A stretch of 45,501 nucleotides of DNA from Oscillospiraceae bacterium (GTDB taxonomy: Bacteria > Bacillota > Clostridia > Oscillospirales > Ruminococcaceae). The notes under the pieces are model-generated. The model had not been told where the DNA came from and searched no databases. It saw only the letters and a list, made by a program, of their open reading frames with translations. Made by a program: the position numbers and the translations under genes. The DNA lies in contig SVMZ01000025.1 in the NCBI GenBank assembly GCA_015067185.1, positions 1 through 45,501 of the forward strand. Reading direction: 5' to 3'. The number at the start of each line of letters is the position of its first letter. Within the stretch, counting starts at the first letter, position 1. This document shows, one piece after another, positions 24,130 through 31,763 of the stretch.

Positions 24130-25323
24130 TTATTTAAAGATTTTCGGCAGAGCCTTGTCATTGTAGGTGGTCATGCGCTTGGCACCGTCGGCAGTGATAA
24201 GGTAACAGTCCTCGATGCGGAAGGAACCCCATTCCATGCCTTTGAAATAGGCATCGATGCAGATGGCCATATTCTCTTCGATGATGCGTTTGTTGGCAAC
24301 GGTGAAGGTGGGAGCTTCGCACTCCAGCATACCGGTGCTGTGCAGGCTGCCGTACGGGCAATAGTCGATATAACCGTATTTGGTGAGATACTCGGTGTAG
24401 GCATTGAGAACAACATCGCAGGGGGTGCCGGGTTTCATCTTGTCGGAAGCATAGTTGAGAGCATCGTAAGCACACATAACGGCGTCTTTGATCTTCTGAG
24501 GAATTTCGCCGAGAACCAGCGGACTGCAGATGATGCCGTTGTAGCCTTCGTAGCAGACACCGGCAGCAAGGTTGATGATTTCACTCTCTTCAATTTTTCT
24601 CAGGGAGTTTCTGCACATGCTGATATAGGAATTCTTCGGGCCGGTGGCGACCATCGGCGCAAAGGACTGTACATAGCTTTCAGCGCCGAGACGCATCATT
24701 TCAGCCTCAAACATACCTTCAATGTGACGTTCGGTCATACCGGTCTGAATGTTGGGAACCACGTTGGTGAACATTTCGGAGACCATATCCCAGTTGGTTT
24801 TCATAATCTCAATTTCAGCGGGGCTCTTGCGGATGCGTTGGTCATAGTGAACATCATCATAGTCGATGATTTCAGCATCGGCAAATACCTTTCTCAATTT
24901 ATCCATAATGATGGAGGGGAAGATAAGACGGCCGATGAAGCCAATCTTTTTGACATCGGAATGTTCGGCTTTTATCTGATTAAACAGCTCTTCAAAGTCC
25001 AGCTGACCTTCTGTGTCATACTCAAACCCGCTGACTTCACCAATTTCGGGGAGAATGGCAATGCGGCTGTCTGGCAGGATGTTCTGCACCTGACAGTAGT
25101 CGTAGGAGGCCTGACCGCTGCAGACAACAACTTCACCTTCAGAGGGGATCACAATAGCAGAGCTTTCATTAACGGGGGCAAAACCGCAGTAATAGCGGAC
25201 GATGCCGATCTCAAGCAGATTGGAAAAGCCGACGACAAGGTCAACGCCGTTTTCAGCCATGCGGGTACGAAGAGATTGAATTCGCTGAAGATATTCTTTT
25301 GCTTCAATTTTCGGATAATTCAT
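24130..25323 (-). CDS. M24-family creatinase-fold protein with altered metal site
   Basis: 397 residues: a creatinase N-terminal domain (about 1-145) and a pita-bread M24 domain. Of the five usual metal ligands, the two Asp positions read Ala and Ile ('NLAAGVCYEGYNGIICSP'), the His is kept ('SLHSTGMLE'), the first Glu is Asp ('AICIDAYF') and the last Glu is kept ('FRIEDCYLI'). It is therefore unlikely to be a dinuclear Xaa-Pro aminopeptidase; metal-free relatives such as creatinase hydrolyse C-N bonds using the conserved His and Glu. The substrate is unknown. It lies 22 bp after the phosphotriesterase-family gene; ATG at 25323 with AAAGGAG. Confidence 0.8.
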   Translation of the reverse strand: MNYPKIEAKEYLQRIQSLRTRMAENGVDLVVGFSNLLEIGIVRYYCGFAPVNESSAIVIPSEGEVVVCSGQASYDYCQVQNILPDSRIAILPEIGEVSGFEYDTEGQLDFEELFNQIKAEHSDVKKIGFIGRLIFPSIIMDKLRKVFADAEIIDYDDVHYDQRIRKSPAEIEIMKTNWDMVSEMFTNVVPNIQTGMTERHIEGMFEAEMMRLGAESYVQSFAPMVATGPKNSYISMCRNSLRKIEESEIINLAAGVCYEGYNGIICSPLVLGEIPQKIKDAVMCAYDALNYASDKMKPGTPCDVVLNAYTEYLTKYGYIDYCPYGSLHSTGMLECEAPTFTVANKRIIEENMAICIDAYFKGMEWGSFRIEDCYLITADGAKRMTTYNDKALPKIFK

Positions 25324-25345
25324 TATAAAACTCCTTTACTGTGCT

Positions 25346-26353
25346 TTATTTCAAAAAATTCTTTACGTTTTCTGTCAGCAGAGAGTCATAGGTTTCTCTG
25401 CTGATGCCGTTTTCAGCAGCCATATCCCGGGCTGCGCGCAGAATATGAGCGTAGCCCAGTCCGCCGTATTTCTTCCACATGGTTTTCAGACAGATATCGT
25501 TGCAGATCAGAAGCTGTTTCTGGTAGCCTTCATCAATCAATGTACGGAGCAGCCTTATACGCTCCAGGTCATAGGCGAAGCGGCGGGCTTCCGAGACATA
25601 AAATTCTTTGCCGAAATCGTCAAACTCGACATAGACACCGCGGTCAAGCAGGGAACGGATATAATCGGGACGGAGCCAGACATCCACATGGTCGATACAG
25701 ATTTTTTCGGCAGGTAAACCCTCGCCGGTGAGCACATCAATGATCTCATTGCCGTTTTCAGTATAGAGATCGGTATGAACGTGAACAGCTTTGCCTGTTT
25801 CCGTACCGACGATACCTGCAGCGGTCAGTACTTTCCGTTCATCCGGGCTGATTACAGCACTGGTACCGATTTCTCCGATGATACCGGCACGGATATCGGT
25901 ATCACCGATCCCTTCGGTAATATCCTTGCGCATTTCTGCGGCGAGTTCTGAAATGCTTGCATATTTTACATAGTCATAATGTGCTTTATGATAATAGTGT
26001 CCGCAGCCGATGATAATATTGAGATCTGTCAATTCAGAGAGTTTTTTCAGAGCCAGCGGGTCACGTCCTATTTCATCGGGAGTACAGTCTACAATGGTCT
26101 GTCCTCCCCAGGCTTTGAAGTATTCCAGTTCACAGCGTGCATCATCAAAATTATCCAGGAGTGCATTATCCAGAATGGCATAGGGGTCGGCAAAGATGTC
26201 GGCACGGTCTTCCGGAGTCAGCTTTTTGTGGAAGACAGGTGGTTCATTTCCGGTGATATCCACGCAACCACGCATATCAATAAAGATGTGCTCATGGGAA
26301 GAAGTGATTCCGAGCTGGCTCTCGTGAATCTCACCAAGGACGGTTGTGATCAT
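25346..26353 (-). CDS. Phosphotriesterase-family (amidohydrolase) metalloenzyme
   Basis: 335-residue TIM-barrel hydrolase. Metal-site residues are visible: His20 and His22 in 'SSHEHIF', bridging Glu161 in 'GEIGTS' where phosphotriesterase has a carboxylated Lys, His191/His193 in 'HVHTD', His222 in 'DHVD' and Asp286 in 'ICNDIC'. A Glu bridge is also found in E. coli Php, so the enzyme should be active. Family members are lactonases, phosphotriesterases or related hydrolases. It starts 4 bp after the upstream hypothetical gene (GGAGAG site) and lies ahead of the M24 gene, so the two hydrolases probably act in sequence on one compound. Confidence 0.85.
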   Translation of the reverse strand: MITTVLGEIHESQLGITSSHEHIFIDMRGCVDITGNEPPVFHKKLTPEDRADIFADPYAILDNALLDNFDDARCELEYFKAWGGQTIVDCTPDEIGRDPLALKKLSELTDLNIIIGCGHYYHKAHYDYVKYASISELAAEMRKDITEGIGDTDIRAGIIGEIGTSAVISPDERKVLTAAGIVGTETGKAVHVHTDLYTENGNEIIDVLTGEGLPAEKICIDHVDVWLRPDYIRSLLDRGVYVEFDDFGKEFYVSEARRFAYDLERIRLLRTLIDEGYQKQLLICNDICLKTMWKKYGGLGYAHILRAARDMAAENGISRETYDSLLTENVKNFLK

Positions 26354-26357
26354 GGTA

Positions 26358-27140
26358 CTATCTCTCCAGTTCCAGGTTGCCGTATTCGGCGATATGTTGT
26401 TTTAGTATTCTGTTTGTTTCAAGGTCAGCATCTCCAATGGTGCTGGAGCAGAAAATAATTCCCTCAATCTTTCCTGCCTGAAGCAAGTCCGTGTATCTGG
26501 TGAGCTGTTGTTTGAAAAGATTGGTATCCATCTTTTTTTCTGTGGCATAATCCCAGAGATACATACCGAGCATAACAGGTTTTCCGTTGGTGAGGGTAAA
26601 CAGCTTTTCAAGATAGTCTTCCATATTGGAAATATCACTGCAGTTCCAGATCCAGAAGGTGACACCGTCGAAGCAATCCAGATATTTTTCCAGTTCCATA
26701 TCCAACTGCATATCATAGAGGACACACCAGAAATCTTTTCCGGCAGCGTTGAGCGCAGCCTTGATTTTGGAGAGAACTTCGGGCGGAAAACGTTCCATTC
26801 TTTTTGGAGAAAAGAAATCATCTACCACGCCGCCGGTAATGCTGGAAAGATCTGTGGGAAGCGCCAGAATATCTTTGGTATTTCCAAGCTCGTCATCGGG
26901 CAGAGGGGTGCTTGCATCTCCTAAAACAGACCATTTGATCTCACGAAGTACAGAGAGTCTTTCCGCCAGAGCATGGAAGGGTGGCTGGATGTTTCCGCCA
27001 TAGGAAACAATAAATGCATTTCTGATGCCGTAAACTTCGGCAAACGCTTCCGGCGTCATGGAGCAATCCAAACCGATGCATTTATTGTGGGAGCCTTCCA
27101 GATGTCCCCAGTTCCACAGTTTGTCTTTCAGTTTTGCCAT
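26358..27140 (-). CDS. Unrecognised 260-residue protein of the AraC-led operon
   Basis: I do not recognise a family. The protein is soluble, has no signal peptide, and alternates beta-like and amphipathic helical stretches in a TIM-barrel-like rhythm: 'NAFIVSYGG', 'DFWCVLYDMQLDMELEKYLDCFDGVTFWIWN', 'GKPVMLGMYLWDYA', 'GIIFCSSTIGD'. The Trp/Asp-containing strand ends resemble sugar-binding or glycosidase barrels, but no catalytic signature is certain. It is encoded directly between the AraC regulator and the phosphotriesterase-family enzyme (gaps 23 and 4 bp). The ATG at 27140 is preferred by spacing from AAAGGAG; ATG 27146 is possible. Confidence 0.65.
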   Translation of the reverse strand: MAKLKDKLWNWGHLEGSHNKCIGLDCSMTPEAFAEVYGIRNAFIVSYGGNIQPPFHALAERLSVLREIKWSVLGDASTPLPDDELGNTKDILALPTDLSSITGGVVDDFFSPKRMERFPPEVLSKIKAALNAAGKDFWCVLYDMQLDMELEKYLDCFDGVTFWIWNCSDISNMEDYLEKLFTLTNGKPVMLGMYLWDYATEKKMDTNLFKQQLTRYTDLLQAGKIEGIIFCSSTIGDADLETNRILKQHIAEYGNLELER

Positions 27141-27163
27141 ATTCATGTACTCCTTTCTCAAAA

Positions 27164-28045
27164 TCAGTTTTTTTGTTTGTTTTTAGTGTGTTGTTCCCGG
27201 TAGATAATGGGTGGAAGCCCGGTATGCTGCTTGAAAAGAACACCGAAATATTTGGCATCGGAAAAACCAAGTGAGCCGGAAATATCGGCTGCGGAAAGCG
27301 CCGTCTCTTCCAAAAGTTTTTTTGCTTCATCTATTTTGAGACGGTTAAAACAGGCAATCAGGCTTTCTCCCGTTTGCTTTTTGAAGGTTTTACAGAGAAA
27401 AGAGCGGGAATAGTTGAATTTGCTGCAGATATCATCCAGAGAGAGTTGATCGTGTATGTTCTCACGAAAATAATTGATGATAACAGCTGTCAGATCAGAG
27501 TAAAATTTTTCGCCGCTCAAGAACACGATTCCGGCATTTTTTTCTGAAGAGAGCCGGCGCAGCATACTGATGAGAAGATATTCAAGCTGAAGAATAATCA
27601 TCTGCTGTCCGCCGAAATTGGGAAGATCAACCACCTCAAGCAGGTCGTTCTCGTTCATACGGAAGGTATGTCTGCTTTCTTCTATCATTCTTTCCATGCA
27701 ATAAAGCTGGCTTTCATCTGCTGTAAAATGGATTCCGCCCAACGGTTTCAGTGTATGAGAAGGGCTTTCGAAGCAGATGACAAAAGCACGGTTTTCATTT
27801 CCTTTTCCGGAAGAATACGAATGGCTGCAGTCAGGGGGGATCAGAATGAGTTCTTTTTCTAAAAGTGTTATGCGTTCTTCTTTCAGCAAAAGAGAAATCT
27901 GCCCTTTTTCGATATAGCATAACTCCCAGAATCCGTGACTTTCTACATATTCTTTATATCTGCCCTCAAAGTCCAGATATTCCAGCGCAAGAAGTTCTTT
28001 AACATCAATAACATTCAGTATTCTGTGGCGAAGGTAGGTTTTCAT
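27164..28045 (-). CDS. AraC-family transcriptional regulator
   Basis: 293 residues. An N-terminal cupin-like sensor ('HGFWELCYIEKGQISLLL', 'LILIPPDCSHSY') is followed by the double helix-turn-helix at about 190-285: 'LSLDDICSKFNYSRSFLCKTFKKQTGESL' and 'LSAADISGSLGFSDAKYFGVLFKQHTGLPP'. Such regulators bind a small molecule, often a sugar, and activate neighbouring catabolic genes. It is first in the five-gene minus-strand operon and presumably its activator. The ATG at 28045 is chosen for the TGGAGG nine bases upstream; the frame is open further up to 28075 without such a site. Confidence 0.9.
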   Translation of the reverse strand: MKTYLRHRILNVIDVKELLALEYLDFEGRYKEYVESHGFWELCYIEKGQISLLLKEERITLLEKELILIPPDCSHSYSSGKGNENRAFVICFESPSHTLKPLGGIHFTADESQLYCMERMIEESRHTFRMNENDLLEVVDLPNFGGQQMIILQLEYLLISMLRRLSSEKNAGIVFLSGEKFYSDLTAVIINYFRENIHDQLSLDDICSKFNYSRSFLCKTFKKQTGESLIACFNRLKIDEAKKLLEETALSAADISGSLGFSDAKYFGVLFKQHTGLPPIIYREQHTKNKQKN

Positions 28046-28181
28046 AGAAGTTCCTCCATACCGTCTTTCGTTCATTATAACTTGTTTTGTGAGGAATAGA
28101 AACCAAATATTTTCTTTTATTATATCAAAATATTCTTCAAAAGTATATTGGGAGTATATTTAATCATAAAAAAGAATGGGA

Positions 28182-28210
28182 TTGAAATATGCAGTGAAAT
28201 TTAGTATAAT
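28182..28210 (+). promoter_or_regulatory. Promoter of the membrane protein/ceramidase operon
   Basis: TTGAAA (28182-28187) and perfect TATAAT (28205-28210), 17-bp spacer, 32 bp upstream of the start at 28243. Confidence 0.7.
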
Positions 28211-28242
28211 GAAAAAAAGTTTGATGAAGTGAGGTGTGTGCG

Positions 28243-28680
28243 ATGCGTATCGTAATAAAAAATTGGGAAAAGCCGATATTGCTGCTGCTGTCAGGAATTG
28301 CGTTGACAACGACAGTAGTTACAATAGCACTTCTGCTGATTCAAAACAGCGGACTGCTGATTGAACGATATGGAGAAAAAATGGGACTTCATGCAAAAGA
28401 GGTAAAACAATTTGCAGAAATTTTCGGACAGCTGCAGCAGGCGGAGTTTGATGCAGGATGGTTGGCATCGGGATTGGTGTGTTTATTGTTGTGCATCGGG
28501 TGCGATTTTATTTTCAGAAAGAAAACAGGAACGAAAAAATGGGTGTTCAGCCTGCTGATCGTGCTGGTGCTGTTTCTGCCGCTGGTGTTGTTTGGAACCT
28601 GTACGACACGGGTAAACGGGATTTTATTCGGTGATACGCTGCGGGTGCTGATTCCGCTGCTTGCATCGGGCGGACTGTAA
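28243..28680 (+). CDS. Small membrane protein of unknown function
   Basis: 145 residues with a hydrophobic N-terminal segment after a basic start ('PILLLLSGIALTTTVVTIALLLI'), a charged ~50-residue middle, a second segment ('WLASGLVCLLLCIGCDFIF'), a third ('WVFSLLIVLVLFLPLVLFGTC') and a hydrophobic C-terminus. No family is recognised. It precedes the ceramidase-like lipoprotein by 12 bp and shares its promoter, so it may help to anchor or assemble it. ATG 28243 is preferred to GTG 28234 by spacing from GTGAGG. Confidence 0.65.
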   Translation: MRIVIKNWEKPILLLLSGIALTTTVVTIALLLIQNSGLLIERYGEKMGLHAKEVKQFAEIFGQLQQAEFDAGWLASGLVCLLLCIGCDFIFRKKTGTKKWVFSLLIVLVLFLPLVLFGTCTTRVNGILFGDTLRVLIPLLASGGL

Positions 28681-28692
28681 AGAGGTGTAGAG

Positions 28693-30174
28693 ATGAAGAT
28701 AAGATGGATCAGGCTGCTTGCCGCTTTGCTGACAGGCTGCTTATTGTTTTCCAGCTGCAGCCTTCAGGAGAGGAGCAATATTAATATTTCGGTTAGCGAA
28801 TCCGGGGGTTTTGCTGAAGATTGGGAGTTTGGGTTTGGTGCGCAGAGAATTATTGCACCCTCCCACGCGGACGGAAAGGGCCTTTATATTTCGGGATATC
28901 ACACCGGGTGGTATGCAACACAGTATCTCGATTTGAATAAACTGGATGTCTATCAGGAAATGTATGGAGAGAGAACAGAGGAAAATCCGGATTACGCACA
29001 AGCGCGTGCCGTATGGATGGATGCGGGAAGCGGCGGTATGTTGCTGATCGGGATTGACTGTATAGCACTTTCAAGTGAAACGGTGGGAGAAATACGGGAA
29101 AGACTGAAAGAGCTTTGCAGTGAGCATCACTGTTTGTCAATCAATATTTATGCCACCCATGTCCATGCGCAACCGGATACATTGGGGCTTTGGGGTCCGG
29201 TGGGGATGGATGGAAAGAATGAAGAATATATGAAAGCGTTGGTTAAGGCTGCGGTAGAAGCAGCGGAAGAAGCTGTTGGCAATATCAGGCAGGGAGAGCT
29301 TCGCTATGGAAAAGTAAAGACGGAAAATATGTTGTATGATTCCCGATATCCTCATATTTACGATGATGAACTTCATCAGCTGCGGTTTGTTCCGGAAGAA
29401 GGAAATGGTGTGAGGATCTTTCTCTATGGTGCCCATGCAGAGGCATTGAGAGGGGAAAACAGGATGCTCAGCCGGGATTTCCCAGGTGTACTGTGCGATG
29501 TGATGGAGTACAAAACCGGTGACAGCACGATGTTTTTGCCGGGAGCTATTGGTGGGTTGATCATGACAGATGAACTGCCCGGTATATTGGCTGCAGCGGA
29601 AAACATGGAAAAGACTGGCATACTGTTGGCTGATTATGCAATGTCTATCTTGCCGGAAACGGAACAGGTAGTTTCGCCGATGTTGAAAATGGGGCGCGGA
29701 GAATTTACGATACCGTTGGATAACGGTGCCTTTCTGCTCTATAAAACGCTGGGAATCCTGGGAGCACAGGCGGTGAGGACAAAATCGGAAACAGGCTATG
29801 GTATCCGCACCGAGATGAATGTTCTGAAATTGGGCGATCTGGCCGTTGCGCTGCTGCCGGGAGAAATCTTCCCGGAGTTGGTATATGGCGGAGAATACGG
29901 CAGCGCGGGTGATGGAGAGAATCCGATTCCCTTGTGTGAAACAGCGGAGAAATACGGGTATGCCAAACTCTTGATTGCAGGGTTGGCCAACGATGAAATC
30001 GGCTATATTGTGCCGCCCTCAGATTTCCTTCTCAATGAAGTGCAGCCTTATTTTGATACAACGATGGATAGCGTGGGAGAAAACCACTACGAAGAGACAA
30101 ACTCAGTGGGAAAAGACTGTGCCTGGGTAATCACCTATGCCTTTGAGGAAATTTTGAAAGCAATGGCAAAATAG
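28693..30174 (+). CDS. Neutral ceramidase-like lipoprotein
   Basis: 493 residues. A lipoprotein signal ('LLAALLTGCLLFSSC') places the lipid-anchored Cys near residue 22. The mature part resembles the neutral/alkaline non-lysosomal ceramidase family: a 'GFGAQRIIAP' opening, 'LLIGIDCIALSS', the zinc-site loop 'ATHVHAQPD' (STHTHSGPG in classical ceramidases), and 'GLANDEIGYIVPPSDF' near the C-terminus. At under 500 residues it lacks the usual C-terminal immunoglobulin-like domain, as do many clostridial relatives. It probably acts outside the cell on an amide or ester, but ceramide cleavage is not established. A terminator follows. Confidence 0.8.
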   Translation: MKIRWIRLLAALLTGCLLFSSCSLQERSNINISVSESGGFAEDWEFGFGAQRIIAPSHADGKGLYISGYHTGWYATQYLDLNKLDVYQEMYGERTEENPDYAQARAVWMDAGSGGMLLIGIDCIALSSETVGEIRERLKELCSEHHCLSINIYATHVHAQPDTLGLWGPVGMDGKNEEYMKALVKAAVEAAEEAVGNIRQGELRYGKVKTENMLYDSRYPHIYDDELHQLRFVPEEGNGVRIFLYGAHAEALRGENRMLSRDFPGVLCDVMEYKTGDSTMFLPGAIGGLIMTDELPGILAAAENMEKTGILLADYAMSILPETEQVVSPMLKMGRGEFTIPLDNGAFLLYKTLGILGAQAVRTKSETGYGIRTEMNVLKLGDLAVALLPGEIFPELVYGGEYGSAGDGENPIPLCETAEKYGYAKLLIAGLANDEIGYIVPPSDFLLNEVQPYFDTTMDSVGENHYEETNSVGKDCAWVITYAFEEILKAMAK

Positions 30175-30205
30175 AACAAGTGGGTTGGATAGGATTATAA
30201 AAAAG

Positions 30206-30245
30206 AAACGGCCTCTCATTTCACAAGGAAAGAGAGGCCGTTTTT
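30206..30245. terminator. Bidirectional terminator
   Basis: Perfect 12-bp stem (30206-30217 with 30232-30243) followed by Ts and preceded by As, between the ceramidase-like gene and the convergent DUF3795 gene, whose stop codon overlaps its edge. Confidence 0.8.
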
Positions 30246-30549
30246 ACATCTGATTGGAGTTGTTGACATACCTGATCTGATAGTTTTTGAACATTTCACA
30301 GGGAGAGGCGCACAGCGTACAGGAAGAGATTCCTTTCTCACGGCAACAGCGCATAAAGGGGCAGGAAAGGCACAGACAAAAAACATGGTCGGATCTGCCG
30401 CCCATGCAGCTGATGTCTTTCAGGGATAGGTCATACCCCATCTCTGCATAAAATTTTTGGGCACGCAGGCGAAGGGTGTCATCGCTGCTGATTGTTGCAA
30501 GATAGGTGACACAGCGGGAACAGTCATGACCGCAATAGCAGGGATCCAT
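30244..30549 (-). CDS. DUF3795 cysteine-rich protein
   Basis: 101 residues with about a dozen cysteines in the DUF3795 pattern: 'CYCGHDCSRCVTYLATISSDD' at the start, 'ISCMGG', 'CLCLSCPFMRCCREKGISSCTLCASPCEMF'. The family probably binds metal or an iron-sulfur cluster; no reaction is established. The extra upstream open frame to 30681 is excluded because ATG 30549 has GGAG at ideal spacing and the family starts here. Single gene. Confidence 0.85.
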   Translation of the reverse strand: MDPCYCGHDCSRCVTYLATISSDDTLRLRAQKFYAEMGYDLSLKDISCMGGRSDHVFCLCLSCPFMRCCREKGISSCTLCASPCEMFKNYQIRYVNNSNQM

Positions 30550-30703
30550 GAAATGCACTCCATTACAATGAAAATTCAGGTGCGGGTACGACAGAGAAAA
30601 AACAAAGATGTGCATGCCATAATTGAGCGCAGCTGCCGAATGATATAGTATAAGCGTAGCGCAGTATTGCGATAAAGTCAAGAGGAAAAGCTGATTTCAG
30701 GAG

Positions 30704-30732
30704 TTTACATTTGAAAAATAATGATATATAAT
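30704..30732 (+). promoter_or_regulatory. Promoter of the TIM-barrel isomerase gene
   Basis: TTTACA (30704-30709) and TATAAT (30727-30732), 17-bp spacer. The -10 overlaps an ATG at 30731, which supports the later start at 30752. Confidence 0.7.
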
Positions 30733-30751
30733 GAAAAAAAGGAGTGATTTT

Positions 30752-31612
30752 ATGAAAATATCAACAGAGATTGTATCTGCCTCACATATTGTTGGGGAGG
30801 AGAAAGCGATAGAGTATATTGCGAAAGCCGGTTTTGATGCATGGGATTTTTCCATGTTCGATATGTGCCGTTATGATTGGGGAAAAAAGCAGGTTATGTT
30901 AACGGAACATCCGTTGGCAAAGGAAAATTATTTGGTATTTGCCAGAAAATTAAAGCAGATTGGATTGGATAACGGTATTGTATGCAATCAGTCTCACGCC
31001 CCCTTCCCAACCTGCTGCCCGGAGATCCGTTCCTATTTTAAAAGAGCCATCGAGTGTACAGCCGAGGCAGGCGGAGAAATCTGTATCATCCATCCGGATA
31101 ATGATAAATCTCCAAAGGAGAATGCGGAGATCTATCTGGAACTGCTCCCGTTTGCCAAGGAGCACGGCGTGAAAATTGCTACAGAAAATATGTGGAACTG
31201 GGATAAGGAGAAAGATGAGAGCTCTTTTGCAGCCTGTTCCACAGCGGGAAGCTTTGTGGAGCATGTTGATGCGGTGGGAGATGATTTCCTGGTTGCCTGT
31301 TTGGATATTGGACATGCCGAGATGCGTGGCTCCGGCTCAGGCGCAGCAGAAATGATCCATGCATTGGGTCACCGTTTGCAGGCGCTTCACATTCATGATA
31401 ATGACAGATGGCACGATTCTCACCAGATTCCGTTTTCTATGGAGATCAACTTTGAAAAGGTAGTCGGGGCGCTGAAAGAAATTGGTTACAGCGGATATTT
31501 TACATTGGAGGCAGACAGCTATCTCCATGGCTATAATAAAGAAAAAGTTCTGGATGGAGTAAAAGATCTTGCCGCTAGTGCAAGAAAACTTGCAGATATG
31601 TTTGAAAAATAA
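30752..31612 (+). CDS. Sugar phosphate isomerase/epimerase-like TIM-barrel protein
   Basis: 286-residue protein of the xylose-isomerase-like TIM-barrel superfamily. Metal-site segments are 'IATENMW' (Glu), 'LDIGHAEM' (Asp, His), 'LHIHDNDRWHDSH' (His) and 'YFTLEADSYL' (Glu). It is cytoplasmic, monocistronic, and only distantly similar to the element-borne protein at 481-1419, from which it differs in length and loops. Substrate unknown; sugar or polyol isomerisation is likely. The ATG at 30752 has AAAAGGAG eight bases upstream. Confidence 0.85.
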   Translation: MKISTEIVSASHIVGEEKAIEYIAKAGFDAWDFSMFDMCRYDWGKKQVMLTEHPLAKENYLVFARKLKQIGLDNGIVCNQSHAPFPTCCPEIRSYFKRAIECTAEAGGEICIIHPDNDKSPKENAEIYLELLPFAKEHGVKIATENMWNWDKEKDESSFAACSTAGSFVEHVDAVGDDFLVACLDIGHAEMRGSGSGAAEMIHALGHRLQALHIHDNDRWHDSHQIPFSMEINFEKVVGALKEIGYSGYFTLEADSYLHGYNKEKVLDGVKDLAASARKLADMFEK

Positions 31613-31763
31613 ATATATGTTGTGATGACGATAAAAAACTGCATACAAGAAAAGATCCCTGCGATTCTCGGATTCCGAGAGTGATTCCGGGTCTTTTGGA
31701 TGGAATTCTCACTCTTGGAATGATAGAATCAAGGTGTAACAACAACGAAGCGAGGGATCGAAC

